A stretch of 64,000 nucleotides of DNA from Dyadobacter luticola (GTDB taxonomy: Bacteria; Bacteroidota; Bacteroidia; Cytophagales; Spirosomataceae): NCBI RefSeq assembly GCF_005860805.1, contig NZ_VCEJ01000008.1, positions 186,001 through 250,000 on the forward strand. Direction: 5' to 3'. This document shows, one piece after another, positions 34,501-43,624 of this stretch. Each line of letters opens with the position of its first letter. Positions within the stretch are counted from its first letter, which is position 1. A program made the translations under genes and the position numbers. The notes under the pieces were generated by a model, which saw nothing but the letters and a program-made list of their open reading frames with translations, was not told the origin of the DNA and did not search any database.

Positions 34501-36990
34501 ATGCAAACCGAAGGACTCAGGTACGCGATCACCGTCGCGCAATCATTGGCGCGCGAATACCGGCAGGAACGTTTTGGCCCGCCGCATCTGCTGATGGGCT
34601 TGCTGCACAATGATGTAGGCCTCGCTTCCGAGCTCGTGATGGCTGGGAAAGACGCCTCCTACCTGCGCGATTGGGCGGAAGTAAGACTGGAAGAAAGCCC
34701 GAAATCGGTGAAGGTACCTGAAAATCCGCAGGCCGATGAAGCTGCAAAAGCGTGTCTGGAACTGGCGGAGCTGATTTCGCTACAACTGAATTCGGATACC
34801 GACCCGCTCTGCGGACTTGCGGCTGTTTTGAAGCCGGGGGTAGGATTTTCGGCGGAGCAGCTGAAATCTTTACCTATCACACAAAAAGAAGTACTGGCGC
34901 TGAGCAGCCAAACAGGAAATAAGCAGTCTGAAAACCATGTTGCCGAGGACCATGCTGCCCCGAAAAGCGCAGGTAACCCTAAAACCGCAACTACAAATCT
35001 TGAAAAATTCACCACCGACAAAACCCAGCGTGCAGCTGAGGGAAAAACGGACTCTGTCATCGGTCGCGACCGGGAGATTCGCCAAATGGCGGAGATATTG
35101 GGAAGAAGAAGCAAGCCGAATGTGATTTTGATCGGTGAGCCGGGTGTGGGTAAGTCTGCACTGGTGGAGGGTTTTTCCAAATTGATTGTAGAGAAAAAAG
35201 TGCCTCAGCTGCTTCAAAATGCACGATTGCTGGAAATTGATCTGGGTGCATTGGTGGCAGGGGCATCCTACAAAGGAGAGGTTGAAGAAAGACTGAAAGG
35301 AATTTTGAATGAAATAAAAGCTTTTGATAAAGTCATTTTATTCATCGACGAGATACACATGCTGCTCGACCCAAAAGGTTCGATCGGTACCGGCGTTTCG
35401 CAATTATTAAAACCGGAACTGGCACGTGGGGAAATTACCGTCATCGGCGCCACGACGCCCGAGGAATATCGCAAATACATTGAAAAAGACGAAGCATTTT
35501 CCCGCCGGTTTGAAATATTGAATGTAGATGAACCCGACGAGGCGACTGCGACGCGGATGATCGAACATATCCTGCCGGTTTACGAAGCGCACCACGGCCT
35601 GAAAGTGGCGGCGGGCACTGCGGCGGAGGCAGTGAAATTGTCGAAAAGATATGTGAAAGAACGCCGGCTGCCGGATGTAGCATTGGATTTGCTCGACCGG
35701 ACGATGGCCGCCATGCGGTTGATGGATGAAGTTTCGGAAGCCGAACTGGTAACATTACAATCCGACCTGGATGCCTTACTCGCTGTGGATGAGGCAGAAA
35801 GGGTTCACGAGCTAAAATGGTTCGCCCGCCAGCTGCCCAATCGCCTGAGTCCGCTGCTGGTTGGAAAACTGGATGAAGCCACGGAGGAAGAACTGGAAAC
35901 GGCCGAAGGTATCCACGAACATTTGACCACCAAACTTGCTGCTTTGCAGGAACTGGCTACGCAGCGCTCTGGCAGCGTCGGGAAAAGCGAGATAGCTGCC
36001 GTGATTTCCCATAAAACCGGCATTCCGCTGGGTAAGCTGCAAAGTTCGGAGCGGGACAAACTGCTGGGAATTGACGAAGTTTTGAAAAAACGGGTGGTGG
36101 GACAGGATCAGGCGGTGAAAGCATTGAGCGAGGCAATCCTGGAATCAAGATCGGGGTTGATCAAGGCTGGACAGCCAATCGGATCATTCTTTCTGCTAGG
36201 CCCGACGGGTACTGGGAAAACAGAAATCGCGAAGGCGCTGGCTGATTTTCTTTTTAATGATGAATCTTTTTTGATCCGGTTTGATATGTCGGAATTCAAG
36301 GAAGAACATTCAGCAGCATTGCTTTACGGCGCGCCTCCGGGATATGTGGGTTATGAAGAAGGAGGTTTATTGGTCAATAAAATCCGTCAAAAACCGTATT
36401 CCGTGGTTTTGTTTGATGAAATAGAAAAAGCGCATCCCTCTGTTTTTGACCTTTTTTTACAAATACTCGATGAAGGAAAGCTGCATGACAGGCTCGGTAA
36501 GGAGGGTGATTTTTCAAATGCAGTAATCCTTTTTACCTCGAACATTGGGCAGGAACACATTGTGGCCGATTTCAATAAAGGCGTCGTGCCGAAGTCCAAT
36601 GACCTCATGGAAATCATGGCGAAACATTTCCGCCCGGAATTCCTGGCGAGGCTGACCGAAATTGTTCCTTTCGCGCCGATTTCGGAGGATAATGTGGTGA
36701 AGATATTCAGCATTCACCTGCGCGGTTTGACTGATTTACTTGAAAAACAAGGTATTATCCTGGAACTGACCCCGGAAGCCAGAAAGCATATTGCGATGCA
36801 GGGCTTCACGCCGAGATATGGCGTGCGGCCACTGAAAGGTGTGATCCGGAACATGCTGCGGCGACCGATCAGCCGGATGATCATTTCAGGCGAGGTCGAA
36901 AAAGGATCGGTGATTCGGCTAAGTCTGGGCGAAAACGATGAAGTCGTTTGGGATACACAAACAGAAAAGCAGGAAGCGGCTGTTTCCTGA
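34501..36990 (+). CDS. tssH: T6SS sheath-disassembly ATPase TssH (ClpV)
   Basis: 829 residues of the Hsp100/ClpB class. An N-terminal double Clp-N domain (about 1-150) begins 'ALRYAITVAQSLAREYRQERFGPPHLLMGLL'-like; a linker rich in Ala, Asn and Lys follows. The first AAA+ module has Walker A at Gly212-Ser219 ('GEPGVGKS') and 'VILFIDEIHMLL'. A short middle region lacks the long ClpB coiled coil, as in ClpV. The second AAA+ module has Walker A at Gly567-Thr574 ('GPTGTGKT') and 'VVLFDEIEKAH'. Position among T6SS genes supports ClpV, which recycles contracted TssB/TssC sheaths, over general chaperone ClpB. Confidence 0.93.
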   Translation: MQTEGLRYAITVAQSLAREYRQERFGPPHLLMGLLHNDVGLASELVMAGKDASYLRDWAEVRLEESPKSVKVPENPQADEAAKACLELAELISLQLNSDTDPLCGLAAVLKPGVGFSAEQLKSLPITQKEVLALSSQTGNKQSENHVAEDHAAPKSAGNPKTATTNLEKFTTDKTQRAAEGKTDSVIGRDREIRQMAEILGRRSKPNVILIGEPGVGKSALVEGFSKLIVEKKVPQLLQNARLLEIDLGALVAGASYKGEVEERLKGILNEIKAFDKVILFIDEIHMLLDPKGSIGTGVSQLLKPELARGEITVIGATTPEEYRKYIEKDEAFSRRFEILNVDEPDEATATRMIEHILPVYEAHHGLKVAAGTAAEAVKLSKRYVKERRLPDVALDLLDRTMAAMRLMDEVSEAELVTLQSDLDALLAVDEAERVHELKWFARQLPNRLSPLLVGKLDEATEEELETAEGIHEHLTTKLAALQELATQRSGSVGKSEIAAVISHKTGIPLGKLQSSERDKLLGIDEVLKKRVVGQDQAVKALSEAILESRSGLIKAGQPIGSFFLLGPTGTGKTEIAKALADFLFNDESFLIRFDMSEFKEEHSAALLYGAPPGYVGYEEGGLLVNKIRQKPYSVVLFDEIEKAHPSVFDLFLQILDEGKLHDRLGKEGDFSNAVILFTSNIGQEHIVADFNKGVVPKSNDLMEIMAKHFRPEFLARLTEIVPFAPISEDNVVKIFSIHLRGLTDLLEKQGIILELTPEARKHIAMQGFTPRYGVRPLKGVIRNMLRRPISRMIISGEVEKGSVIRLSLGENDEVVWDTQTEKQEAAVS

Positions 36991-37017
36991 CCTTCGGAAA
37001 TCTTAAAAGTCAATGTT

Positions 37018-37872
37018 ATGCAACTCCATTTTTTCAGAAGCGCAAAGCGCTGGGATTCTGCGCTTTTGCCAATTGATGATAACACATTCGGGCTGATCCT
37101 GCAATTCAGGGTAAGGCTGGTGCGGGTGGAGCCGACGACCCGGTTTTTTATGTCGGACACTTATGCCACCGGAAACGGCCGTCTGCACGATACTTACGGG
37201 ACTTTTCACCTGGATGCGTGGACGAATCAGGAATGGGAATCCTACAAAACGAACTTTGTAAATGTGGTGCAGCGGCATTGGAGTGATAAATTTGTGCTTG
37301 ACCCCGACCGCGCCTGGTACCGTCCGAGAATGGGCGCCAACCTTACTTCCGCAATCATTCAATGTGGCTTGTCGATCGAGCTGGTGGAAACTTCCGCGCA
37401 GGCGCACCAGACTTTCAGGATCATTCACCCGCGGGAGAACAATTTCAGGTCTTATGTGGAAATGTATAACCGCACAGGGCTTTTTACCCATCTGGACCTG
37501 GAACCGCAATGGGGTGGCGGGCGCCTGACACGCGTAGGAAATGCCAGACACAGCATTGATTTTCTGCAAACAACGATCAACCACGAGTTTGGACATACGC
37601 TGGGACTGAACCACGTGAACGGCGTAGGTAATAGCGATAATAACTACGGAATTACCCTGGAACAGCGTGAAAACCAGATGGGTTTAGGTGGAAGGCTCAC
37701 TACAAGGCATGGCCGCCCCTGGCTCAATAGTCTGGTGGACCGGCATCACATCATTCCGGAGCGCAGACATTTACCCGAAGACCGGGTGAAGTTTACCGCC
37801 AGGGTAGATAGTCCGCAGCTGATAGAATATTGGGACGATGACTGGCAGCCGACTGCTGCTGCCACACACTAG
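37018..37872 (+). CDS. Metzincin-like metallopeptidase, putative T6SS effector
   Basis: 284 residues with no signal peptide and no membrane segment. It carries a complete zincin motif HExxHxxGxxH: His189, Glu190, His193, Gly196 and His199 in 'INHEFGHTLGLNHVNG'. The first 180 residues are not recognised but contain 'GTFHLDAWTNQEWESYK'. The absence of an export signal, the location directly after tssH and the following lipoprotein gene suggest a cargo effector delivered by the T6SS, with a periplasmic target protein. The Met-turn expected for metzincins is not obvious ('NQMGLGGRL' about 30 residues later is a candidate). Effector status is inferred. Confidence 0.65.
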   Translation: MQLHFFRSAKRWDSALLPIDDNTFGLILQFRVRLVRVEPTTRFFMSDTYATGNGRLHDTYGTFHLDAWTNQEWESYKTNFVNVVQRHWSDKFVLDPDRAWYRPRMGANLTSAIIQCGLSIELVETSAQAHQTFRIIHPRENNFRSYVEMYNRTGLFTHLDLEPQWGGGRLTRVGNARHSIDFLQTTINHEFGHTLGLNHVNGVGNSDNNYGITLEQRENQMGLGGRLTTRHGRPWLNSLVDRHHIIPERRHLPEDRVKFTARVDSPQLIEYWDDDWQPTAAATH

Positions 37873-37912
37873 TTTCTTCGCATTGTTAGTGATTTGAAAA
37901 AAAATACATCAA

Positions 37913-39058
37913 ATGAAAAGGTTTACCATTTACCTGATCGCGTGCCTTGCATTCATGCTGGATGCCTGTAATTTGTTTGCGCCGGTGGACCCGCTCACAC
38001 CGCAGGTTTCGGAAGTGACGATTCTGGCGGTTACCAATACTTCTGTGAAGGTAAGTGCGTCGGTTTCCGACCCAGACGCAAAAAACAGCCGACAGGAGAA
38101 AAAGAGCGGCAAAATCCAGGACTACGGCTTTGTTTACGGCATACTCGACGACCCGACCATAGAAAACGGATATGTAGAGCAAGGCGGACAGACCATTGCC
38201 GCATCGCCTACTAACTGGGAAGACCAGATCACGCGCCTTTCATCCCAGGAGAAATACTACATCCGGGTTTATGCCAAAAATGAAGGCGGCGGCATTATCT
38301 ACGGTCCGACGGCCACTTTTACAACCGGTAATTTTGTACTGCCAATACTCGCGATTGTAAATGTTTCAAATATTCAGCAAACCTCAGCGGTCATAAACTA
38401 TTCAATATCAACTGCTAATAGTAATGCAACCATTACTAATTACGGCATTTGCTATTCTGCCACAAACCAAATGCCGACCGTCGGTGACACGAAGGTGCAA
38501 AATGCCGGCGCGCCGAATACAGGCGCATTGGCGGCGCCTATCGACAAGCTCTCGGCGGGGACAACTTACTATGTAAGAGCTTTTGCTACCACCAATGCGG
38601 GTGTAGCTTACAGCCGCACAGCCGCTTCATTTACAGCCGGGCAGCCTGCGGTTTTGAAAGACACCACATTTGTAATGAATTATTCAAATACCTACGATCT
38701 CGAAACCGGCGATTTGCAGTCGCGGAACGGGATGGAAGATTTGTACTGGTATCCTTACGGCCAGCCTGCGGGTATTTATCCTAAAAACGCCGCCAAGTTT
38801 TTTGTAATGCCAACCGGTACCGATTACAAGGCGCTCAAATATTCTGATCTGCTGCCGTTGAATTATTCAACAGATTTCATCGATGGCAGTTACACTACCA
38901 AAAACAACAAGCTCTTCAACGGAACAGTGGTGGCCTACGTGACGAATGTGGGGCACTATGGAAAAATGCGGATCAATTCAAAAGGTACAGACCGGACAGA
39001 TACCGATGTGTACTCGGGAAATATGGAAGTGTCGATCACAACTTACAACAACGATTAG
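37913..39058 (+). CDS. Lipoprotein with fibronectin-III-like domains, possible immunity or envelope protein
   Basis: 381 residues with a lipoprotein signal peptide ending 'FMLDAC' (Cys19). Two similar beta-sandwich repeats follow (about 30-125 and 130-225), each with a 'V..SS.....YGfvY/GiCYs' core and closing '(K/T)YYIRVYAKNEGGGIIYGPTATFTTG' / 'TTYYVRAFATTNAGVAYSRTAASFTAG' strands, typical FN3-like features in Bacteroidota surface proteins. The last 150 residues are unrecognised. It starts 40 bp after the metallopeptidase gene, so it may be its immunity protein, held in the envelope; alternatively it is a T6SS envelope component. Neither can be shown here. Confidence 0.65.
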   Translation: MKRFTIYLIACLAFMLDACNLFAPVDPLTPQVSEVTILAVTNTSVKVSASVSDPDAKNSRQEKKSGKIQDYGFVYGILDDPTIENGYVEQGGQTIAASPTNWEDQITRLSSQEKYYIRVYAKNEGGGIIYGPTATFTTGNFVLPILAIVNVSNIQQTSAVINYSISTANSNATITNYGICYSATNQMPTVGDTKVQNAGAPNTGALAAPIDKLSAGTTYYVRAFATTNAGVAYSRTAASFTAGQPAVLKDTTFVMNYSNTYDLETGDLQSRNGMEDLYWYPYGQPAGIYPKNAAKFFVMPTGTDYKALKYSDLLPLNYSTDFIDGSYTTKNNKLFNGTVVAYVTNVGHYGKMRINSKGTDRTDTDVYSGNMEVSITTYNND

Positions 39059-39187
39059 TAAAACGTATAAACTGTATCGTTAAAAAACTTAGGGGTAAAC
39101 CCTGATATAAATGAAAAAGATTCCTGTTTGAGGCACGGCGCTGCAAATTGATGCCACCGTCGGGGCTATCATGAAAAATAATTAAAA

Positions 39188-40318
39188 ATGATCAGATACA
39201 TCTATACATGCTTACTGGTTTTGATCACATTCTGCACGATGGCGCAGGACCGGATCTGGCTGGATAATGGTAATCCGGTGCAGGCGAAACTGAGCCGGGC
39301 GATGGATAACAAGCTCGAATGGGTAGCCTCCGACGGTATCCCGCGGATTTACAACCGCAAGCGTTTTTTGGTGGTTTTCGCGGCCAGCGGGCAGTTTATG
39401 GTGATTTCGGAGCTGAATGAAAATACCAATAAAGCACAAACGCAGATCGAGGCATTTTACAAATCGCCGCCGCGGAATGTGACGCAGGATATCATTGTAA
39501 AAAGTGTCCCGCTGACGGTCATCGCCGGTTCGATTTCCTATGAAAGCGATGAAGTCATCAACTATCTGACCACGGATAATAACCCGGCGTCGATCAACAA
39601 GGAGGAAGTAGCCGCGGTCATTTACCGCGATGGCCGGCATGAAATCCTGCGCGATGTGGTGGATGTGGCGCCGCTGCTGGCTTTGGCTCACAAGGATATT
39701 GAGAAAAAAGAGCGTGAGATTGTTAGAAAAGAGCAGGAGAAACCAAAGCCGCAGCAAGAGCCGGTAGCAGTAAAACAGGAAAAACCTGCTCCGCCGAAAG
39801 AACCGGCCAAACCATTTTTGTCGGACCAGGAATACAAGGAGTACAGCGCAAAGGGCATCCGGCGGGTGGATGAGTTTACTTCTTACCTGCGCATTATAGG
39901 GGATAAAAGTTTAAAGTCGGAGGAAAAGAACAAAGCTGTCGCACAGGCACTTAGTCTCTTTGAGCCGCAGGCGACGGTGGCTGTAAGCTCGGCCAAGGGT
40001 GTGAAAAAGTATCCGGTGAAAGAGTACCTGAACCGGCTGAAATTGCTGCCTTACTCCAAAATCAACATTACCTGGAATGAGGTGAAATATGTGAGCGAGC
40101 TGAAACAGGAAGCGGACGGAAATTATTACGGTACGATTGCGGCGCAGCAGGTTTTTGAAGGATTTGCGGCCAACGGGAAAGTGGCCTACGGCGATATCAC
40201 GAAGAAAAACATTCGTGTGAAACTGGAATCGTATCAGAAAACGGTCGACGGGAAGGATACCGTAAACTGGCAGGTTTTGCTTGGAAATATTGGCGTCGAA
40301 ACCACGGAAGGACAATGA
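39188..40318 (+). CDS. Exported protein of the T6SS locus, unknown family
   Basis: 376 residues with a signal peptide ending at about 'CTMAQ'. The mature N-domain ('DRIWLDNGNPVQAKLSRAMDNKLEWVAS', 'YNRKRFLVVF') has a beta-rich look. A charged hinge (about 178-215) is rich in Lys, Glu, Pro and Gln ('KPKPQQEPVAVKQEKPAPPKEP'). A C-terminal domain ('RVDEFTSYLRIIGDKSLKSEEKNKAVAQALSLF... YPVKEYLNRLKLL') follows. The stop overlaps the OmpA-like gene by 4 bp. The three genes from 39188 to 42727 occupy the place where T6SS-iii loci keep their subtype-specific envelope genes (TssP/Q/R); I cannot match this one to a named family. Confidence 0.7.
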   Translation: MIRYIYTCLLVLITFCTMAQDRIWLDNGNPVQAKLSRAMDNKLEWVASDGIPRIYNRKRFLVVFAASGQFMVISELNENTNKAQTQIEAFYKSPPRNVTQDIIVKSVPLTVIAGSISYESDEVINYLTTDNNPASINKEEVAAVIYRDGRHEILRDVVDVAPLLALAHKDIEKKEREIVRKEQEKPKPQQEPVAVKQEKPAPPKEPAKPFLSDQEYKEYSAKGIRRVDEFTSYLRIIGDKSLKSEEKNKAVAQALSLFEPQATVAVSSAKGVKKYPVKEYLNRLKLLPYSKINITWNEVKYVSELKQEADGNYYGTIAAQQVFEGFAANGKVAYGDITKKNIRVKLESYQKTVDGKDTVNWQVLLGNIGVETTEGQ

Positions 40319-41712
40319 GATACAATCGGTTTTTATGGGTTGTTTTGTTGACATTGGGCTGGACTTCGCTCTACGCACAATGTGGCTTCCTGGCCGGAAA
40401 AGTGACGGAAATCTCCGGAGCTTCACCGCTGGTAGCAACGATTTCGGCCAAAACAGACCAGGGAAAAGTTCGGCTGGGCAAAACCGATTCGCTTGGAACC
40501 TTCAATGTGGAAATGCCCTGCAATGTTTCGATGATCAACATTGAAGCGCCCAAACACCAGTCGATGCAGATTCCGCTGAATGCTGATTCCAAGCTGGAAG
40601 GGACGTATTTCGTGCATTTTTCGCTGATGCCGCTGGGCAGGCAAACCAGCGACGAACCTTATGCGCAATCCGAGCAGACGCATTTTGAATTGAAGGATAC
40701 CACGAAGGCGCAGACGTCGATTATCAGAAGGTTTGAGGTAAAGGATGCGCTGACAAACCAGTCGCTGCCGGCAGAAATCTGTCTGTATTTTACGCAAAAA
40801 CAAAAGAAAGACTGCTTCAATGTGATGGTGTCGAAACCTTCGGCGGAGATTGTTTTTACAGAGAAAGACATTGTAGCGATGGAGGTAAAAGCAGCTGGTT
40901 ACCAGGCATATAATGGTAATCTGATCCTGGATAAAACCGACGAGGAGCCGCGTACCTACATTATAAAACTCAACAGGGTGCACACGATTTTATCCGTCAA
41001 CATTATCAATGCGCGGACGGGCATGCAGGCGCAGCTGATGGAAGAAAGCAAGTCGGTAATTCCCTGGAACCGGATCAATGACGGACATTATTACGCCGAA
41101 GTTTCGCCTGGAAAATCGTACCGGCTGGGCGTGAGTGGCGCAAACCAGAGCGATTTCAGTACGGCCGTGGCATCATTGAAAGAGGGTTTAACATTAAAAT
41201 CAATACGAATTCCTGAGCGGGAACCTGCGGCGGCGGCAAAAGCAGTCAGCGAATCCTCTGAAGCTTCTGCGCCAGCCACAGCACCGGCCGTAAGAACATC
41301 GGGCACTGGTGGAGCCTCGGCGGCAGGAGCACCGGCGACAAAACCAAAAACCGGGATCATAGCCAGCGACAGAACGCTTTATTTTCCAAGAAGTGATTAC
41401 AAGCTGCCTGTACAATCGAGGACTTACCTGGATTCTTTGGCCAGCTATGTCACTGAAAATAAAGGGAAAGGGCTGCGGATCACCGGACATACAGACAATG
41501 TGGGCAACCCCAATTTGAATGTCACATTATCGGAATACCGGGTGCGGGTGATTACGCGGTACCTGGTAAATAAGGGCGTACCAGAAAACATGATTGTCGC
41601 GTCGGGCGAGGGCAGCAAGCATCCGGTGGTGCCCAACGATACCGAGGAAAACAGGCGCAAGAACCGGCGGGTGGAGGTACAAATAGTTGATTTACAGGAA
41701 ACAAGAAATTGA
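40315..41712 (+). CDS. OmpA-like peptidoglycan-binding envelope protein
   Basis: 465 residues: signal peptide (about 1-20, '...LYAQ'), a first domain with 'CGFLAGKVTEISGASPLVATI' resembling a carboxypeptidase-regulatory-like sandwich, a second similar region (about 135-230), an Ala/Pro/Ser/Gly-rich linker (about 305-340) and a C-terminal OmpA domain (about 345-460) with 'ITGHTDNVGNPNLNVTLSEYRVRVITRYLVNKGVPENMIVASGEG' and 'TEENRRKNRRVEVQIV', the peptidoglycan-binding signature. It probably anchors the T6SS trans-envelope complex to the wall. It overlaps the upstream gene by 4 bp and probably the downstream one. Confidence 0.85.
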   Translation: MRYNRFLWVVLLTLGWTSLYAQCGFLAGKVTEISGASPLVATISAKTDQGKVRLGKTDSLGTFNVEMPCNVSMINIEAPKHQSMQIPLNADSKLEGTYFVHFSLMPLGRQTSDEPYAQSEQTHFELKDTTKAQTSIIRRFEVKDALTNQSLPAEICLYFTQKQKKDCFNVMVSKPSAEIVFTEKDIVAMEVKAAGYQAYNGNLILDKTDEEPRTYIIKLNRVHTILSVNIINARTGMQAQLMEESKSVIPWNRINDGHYYAEVSPGKSYRLGVSGANQSDFSTAVASLKEGLTLKSIRIPEREPAAAAKAVSESSEASAPATAPAVRTSGTGGASAAGAPATKPKTGIIASDRTLYFPRSDYKLPVQSRTYLDSLASYVTENKGKGLRITGHTDNVGNPNLNVTLSEYRVRVITRYLVNKGVPENMIVASGEGSKHPVVPNDTEENRRKNRRVEVQIVDLQETRN

Positions 41713-41716
41713 AATC

Positions 41717-42727
41717 ATGATCCATGCAATGAAAAATTCTACAAACCTGAAATGGAAGCTGCTGATCGTAGCGGGGCTGCTCTCTGTTTGCCAGGGATTT
41801 GCGCAAACATTGAGCCGGAAAGACGCCGATGAGATCCGGGTTTTGGCGCGGGAAAGAGTGAAGGGCTTGAACGACCTTTTGAATGCGATCGCGAATGAGG
41901 ACCTGAGCAACTACGAGCGCCGCTACCTCATGATGAATAGCTATATGCCTAGTAATGACCAGATTTTCATCAACGATGGCGTGATCGTAGAAGACGATAC
42001 CGATCCGAAAGTGAAGGCGACGGCACCTGGGTTGGACACACCGATCGAGAAGTACCTGAGCAATTTCGACCTGTTTTATACCAAAACCGAGACAAACACG
42101 ATCGAGTTTTCCAACATTGTGGTAGGCGATGTGAAAATGGACAAGTATCCGTATGTGAAAGTGTTTTATACCCAGCAGTTTAAGGGAAAAAGCAATCGCG
42201 ACAACACGCCTTACCCACCGGTTTCAAGAGTGGCCGAGCTGCGGGCTGATAAGTCCGGGAACGACTGGATTGTTTTCCTGACAAGCCTCGCATTCAACTC
42301 CACAGAAAATGCCAAAGCTGCACCGGTAACTCCCAAAGCATCAGCAGCTTTTGATTCTTTACAAAAGAAAAAAGAACCGCTGGTAGCCCAGCCAACCGAC
42401 AAAAAACCGGTAGCATCGCCGGAAGCTACGCGGCAGACTGAGCAGATCTCAAAACAAGTTTCACAGGTCAACCAGGCGCAGATCCAGCAAGCCAGAAAAT
42501 GGGGCGCGATCAAGCTGGGTGCGGGTGTAGCGGCGATTGCATTTGGAGCGGTGACTTACAGTATGCTCAACAAGGATTATAAGGATTACAAAAATAAAAT
42601 CGCTGACGCAGAAGGTTTTACGAGCTATGCAAAGCCGGGTGTTTTTATTTCAATCGGCGTAGCAGCAGTCGGGGTAGGTGTGTCGCTGAGCTCGATTTTC
42701 GATTTCAAGACAGCGAGAGGGAAGTAA
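41717..42727 (+). CDS. Exported/membrane protein of the T6SS locus, unknown family
   Basis: About 336 residues. ATGs at 41717 and 41729 are both possible; the latter gives a compact signal peptide ('MKNSTNLKWKLLIVAGLLSVCQGFAQ' region, cut before Gln or Thr). An upstream TTG inside the OmpA-like gene is less likely. The mature part has 'DEIRVLARERVKGLNDLLNAIANEDLSNYERRYLMMNSY', a central domain with 'MDKYPYVKVFYTQQFKGKS', a Lys/Pro/Gln-rich stretch (about 210-260) and two hydrophobic segments near the C-terminus (about 266-285 and 307-328). It is likely part of the envelope module with the two genes before it. Confidence 0.7.
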   Translation: MIHAMKNSTNLKWKLLIVAGLLSVCQGFAQTLSRKDADEIRVLARERVKGLNDLLNAIANEDLSNYERRYLMMNSYMPSNDQIFINDGVIVEDDTDPKVKATAPGLDTPIEKYLSNFDLFYTKTETNTIEFSNIVVGDVKMDKYPYVKVFYTQQFKGKSNRDNTPYPPVSRVAELRADKSGNDWIVFLTSLAFNSTENAKAAPVTPKASAAFDSLQKKKEPLVAQPTDKKPVASPEATRQTEQISKQVSQVNQAQIQQARKWGAIKLGAGVAAIAFGAVTYSMLNKDYKDYKNKIADAEGFTSYAKPGVFISIGVAAVGVGVSLSSIFDFKTARGK

Positions 42728-42745
42728 GCTTAAACCCACAAACCA

Positions 42746-43045
42746 ATGTCACAGCCAGCAGCAAGAGTAGGAGATATGCATGTGTGCCCGATGGTGACAC
42801 CCGGTGTGCCGCCGATCCCGCATGTAGGCGGGCCGGTGCTTCCGCCCGGAGGCCCGACGGTGCTGATTGGGGGAATGCCAGCCGCCTGTGTCGGTGATAT
42901 GTGCGTGTGCGTCGGTCCGCCGGATGTGATTGCGATGGGTTCGACGACAGTATTGATCGGCGGAAAACCGGCCGCCCGCATGGGAGATACCACGGCACAT
43001 GGCGGTACCATAGTAGCAGGCTGCCCGACGGTTCTGATAGGTTGA
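42746..43045 (+). CDS. PAAR-repeat spike-tip protein
   Basis: 99 residues, Pro/Gly/Val-rich, with the PAAR pattern from end to end: 'QPAARVGDMHVCPMVTPGVPPIPHVGGPV', 'PTVLIGGMPAACVGDMCVCVGPPDVI', 'TTVLIGGKPAARMGDTTAHGGTIVAGCPTVLIG'. The recurring G-x-PAA-R-x-GD units and the Cys/His residues (zinc ligands) form the sharp cone on the VgrG spike. No extension domain is present, so it is a plain tip and not an evolved effector. It precedes tssB by 84 bp. Confidence 0.95.
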   Translation: MSQPAARVGDMHVCPMVTPGVPPIPHVGGPVLPPGGPTVLIGGMPAACVGDMCVCVGPPDVIAMGSTTVLIGGKPAARMGDTTAHGGTIVAGCPTVLIG

Positions 43046-43052
43046 AAAGTAT

Positions 43053-43119
43053 TTAACCCGTTAACAACTAGCCTTTTAAAACATTAACCTTCACCCATTT
43101 ATAAACTTAACCATTAACC
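43053..43119 (+). promoter_or_regulatory. Cluster of TTAACC elements upstream of tssB
   Basis: TTAACC occurs at 43053, 43084, 43107 and 43114, and TTAAC at 43061, all on the plus strand within 67 bp of the tssB leader. The density is far above what base composition alone predicts. It could be a regulator-binding region or a leader RNA feature; function unknown. Confidence 0.3.
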
Positions 43120-43129
43120 ATACAACATT

Positions 43130-43582
43130 ATGTTCAACTACGGAATAGGTGGAAATGAGCGCAAGATCGACCAGTCGAGCGAGGGTATTGCGGACATTCC
43201 CCAAAACAGGACCCTTTTTGCCACGCAGCTTACCGGCGATCCCTCGCCCCGGCCCGAAATGGTGTACGATTTGAAAACCACGGAAGAGGTTTTTGCACAT
43301 TACCAGCCCGAAGCCGAAGTAGAATTTATCACGCAGGACGGCAGCTTCATCAATGAGAATTTTCGGTTCAAAAATCTGGGTGACTTTGGTAAAAAAGGCA
43401 TCATCGCGCAGAGCGCATTTTTGCAGGACCTCGACGCCAGAAACGAAGCTTACCAGCAGGTTGTCAGACATTTAAAAGTGAACAAAATCCTGAAAGCCGC
43501 CCTGGAAAAACCGGAGGCGAAGGCGGCGCTGCTGGGTGTTTTTCAAACATTGATCAACGAATTGGAGGAAGCGGATAAATAG
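43130..43582 (+). CDS. tssB: T6SS sheath small subunit TssB
   Basis: 150 residues, contractile sheath subunit that forms a heterodimer with TssC. Seen: an N-terminal extension 'FNYGIGGNERKIDQSSEGIADIPQNRTLFATQLTGDP' typical for Bacteroidota TssB, then 'YDLKTTEEVFAHYQPEAEVEFITQDGSFINENFRFKNLGDFGKKGI', which corresponds to the F-x(2)-L-x-DF motif of the VipA family, and a helical C-terminus 'KILKAALEKPEAKAALLGVFQTLINELEE'. The gene is 42 bp before tssC, the usual order. Confidence 0.9.
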   Translation: MFNYGIGGNERKIDQSSEGIADIPQNRTLFATQLTGDPSPRPEMVYDLKTTEEVFAHYQPEAEVEFITQDGSFINENFRFKNLGDFGKKGIIAQSAFLQDLDARNEAYQQVVRHLKVNKILKAALEKPEAKAALLGVFQTLINELEEADK

Positions 43583-43624
43583 TAATTGGTCGCAACTCAT
43601 TAACAACATTCATCTGAAATCGAC

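Noticed and set aside
34501..36990. ClpB rather than ClpV
   Set aside because: The middle coiled coil is short and the gene is embedded in the T6SS cluster, which favours TssH.
29696..39106. Shared GGTAAACCCTGAT at 29694 and 39095
   Set aside because: The first copy is the loop of a terminator hairpin; the match is probably chance and I did not count it as an operator.
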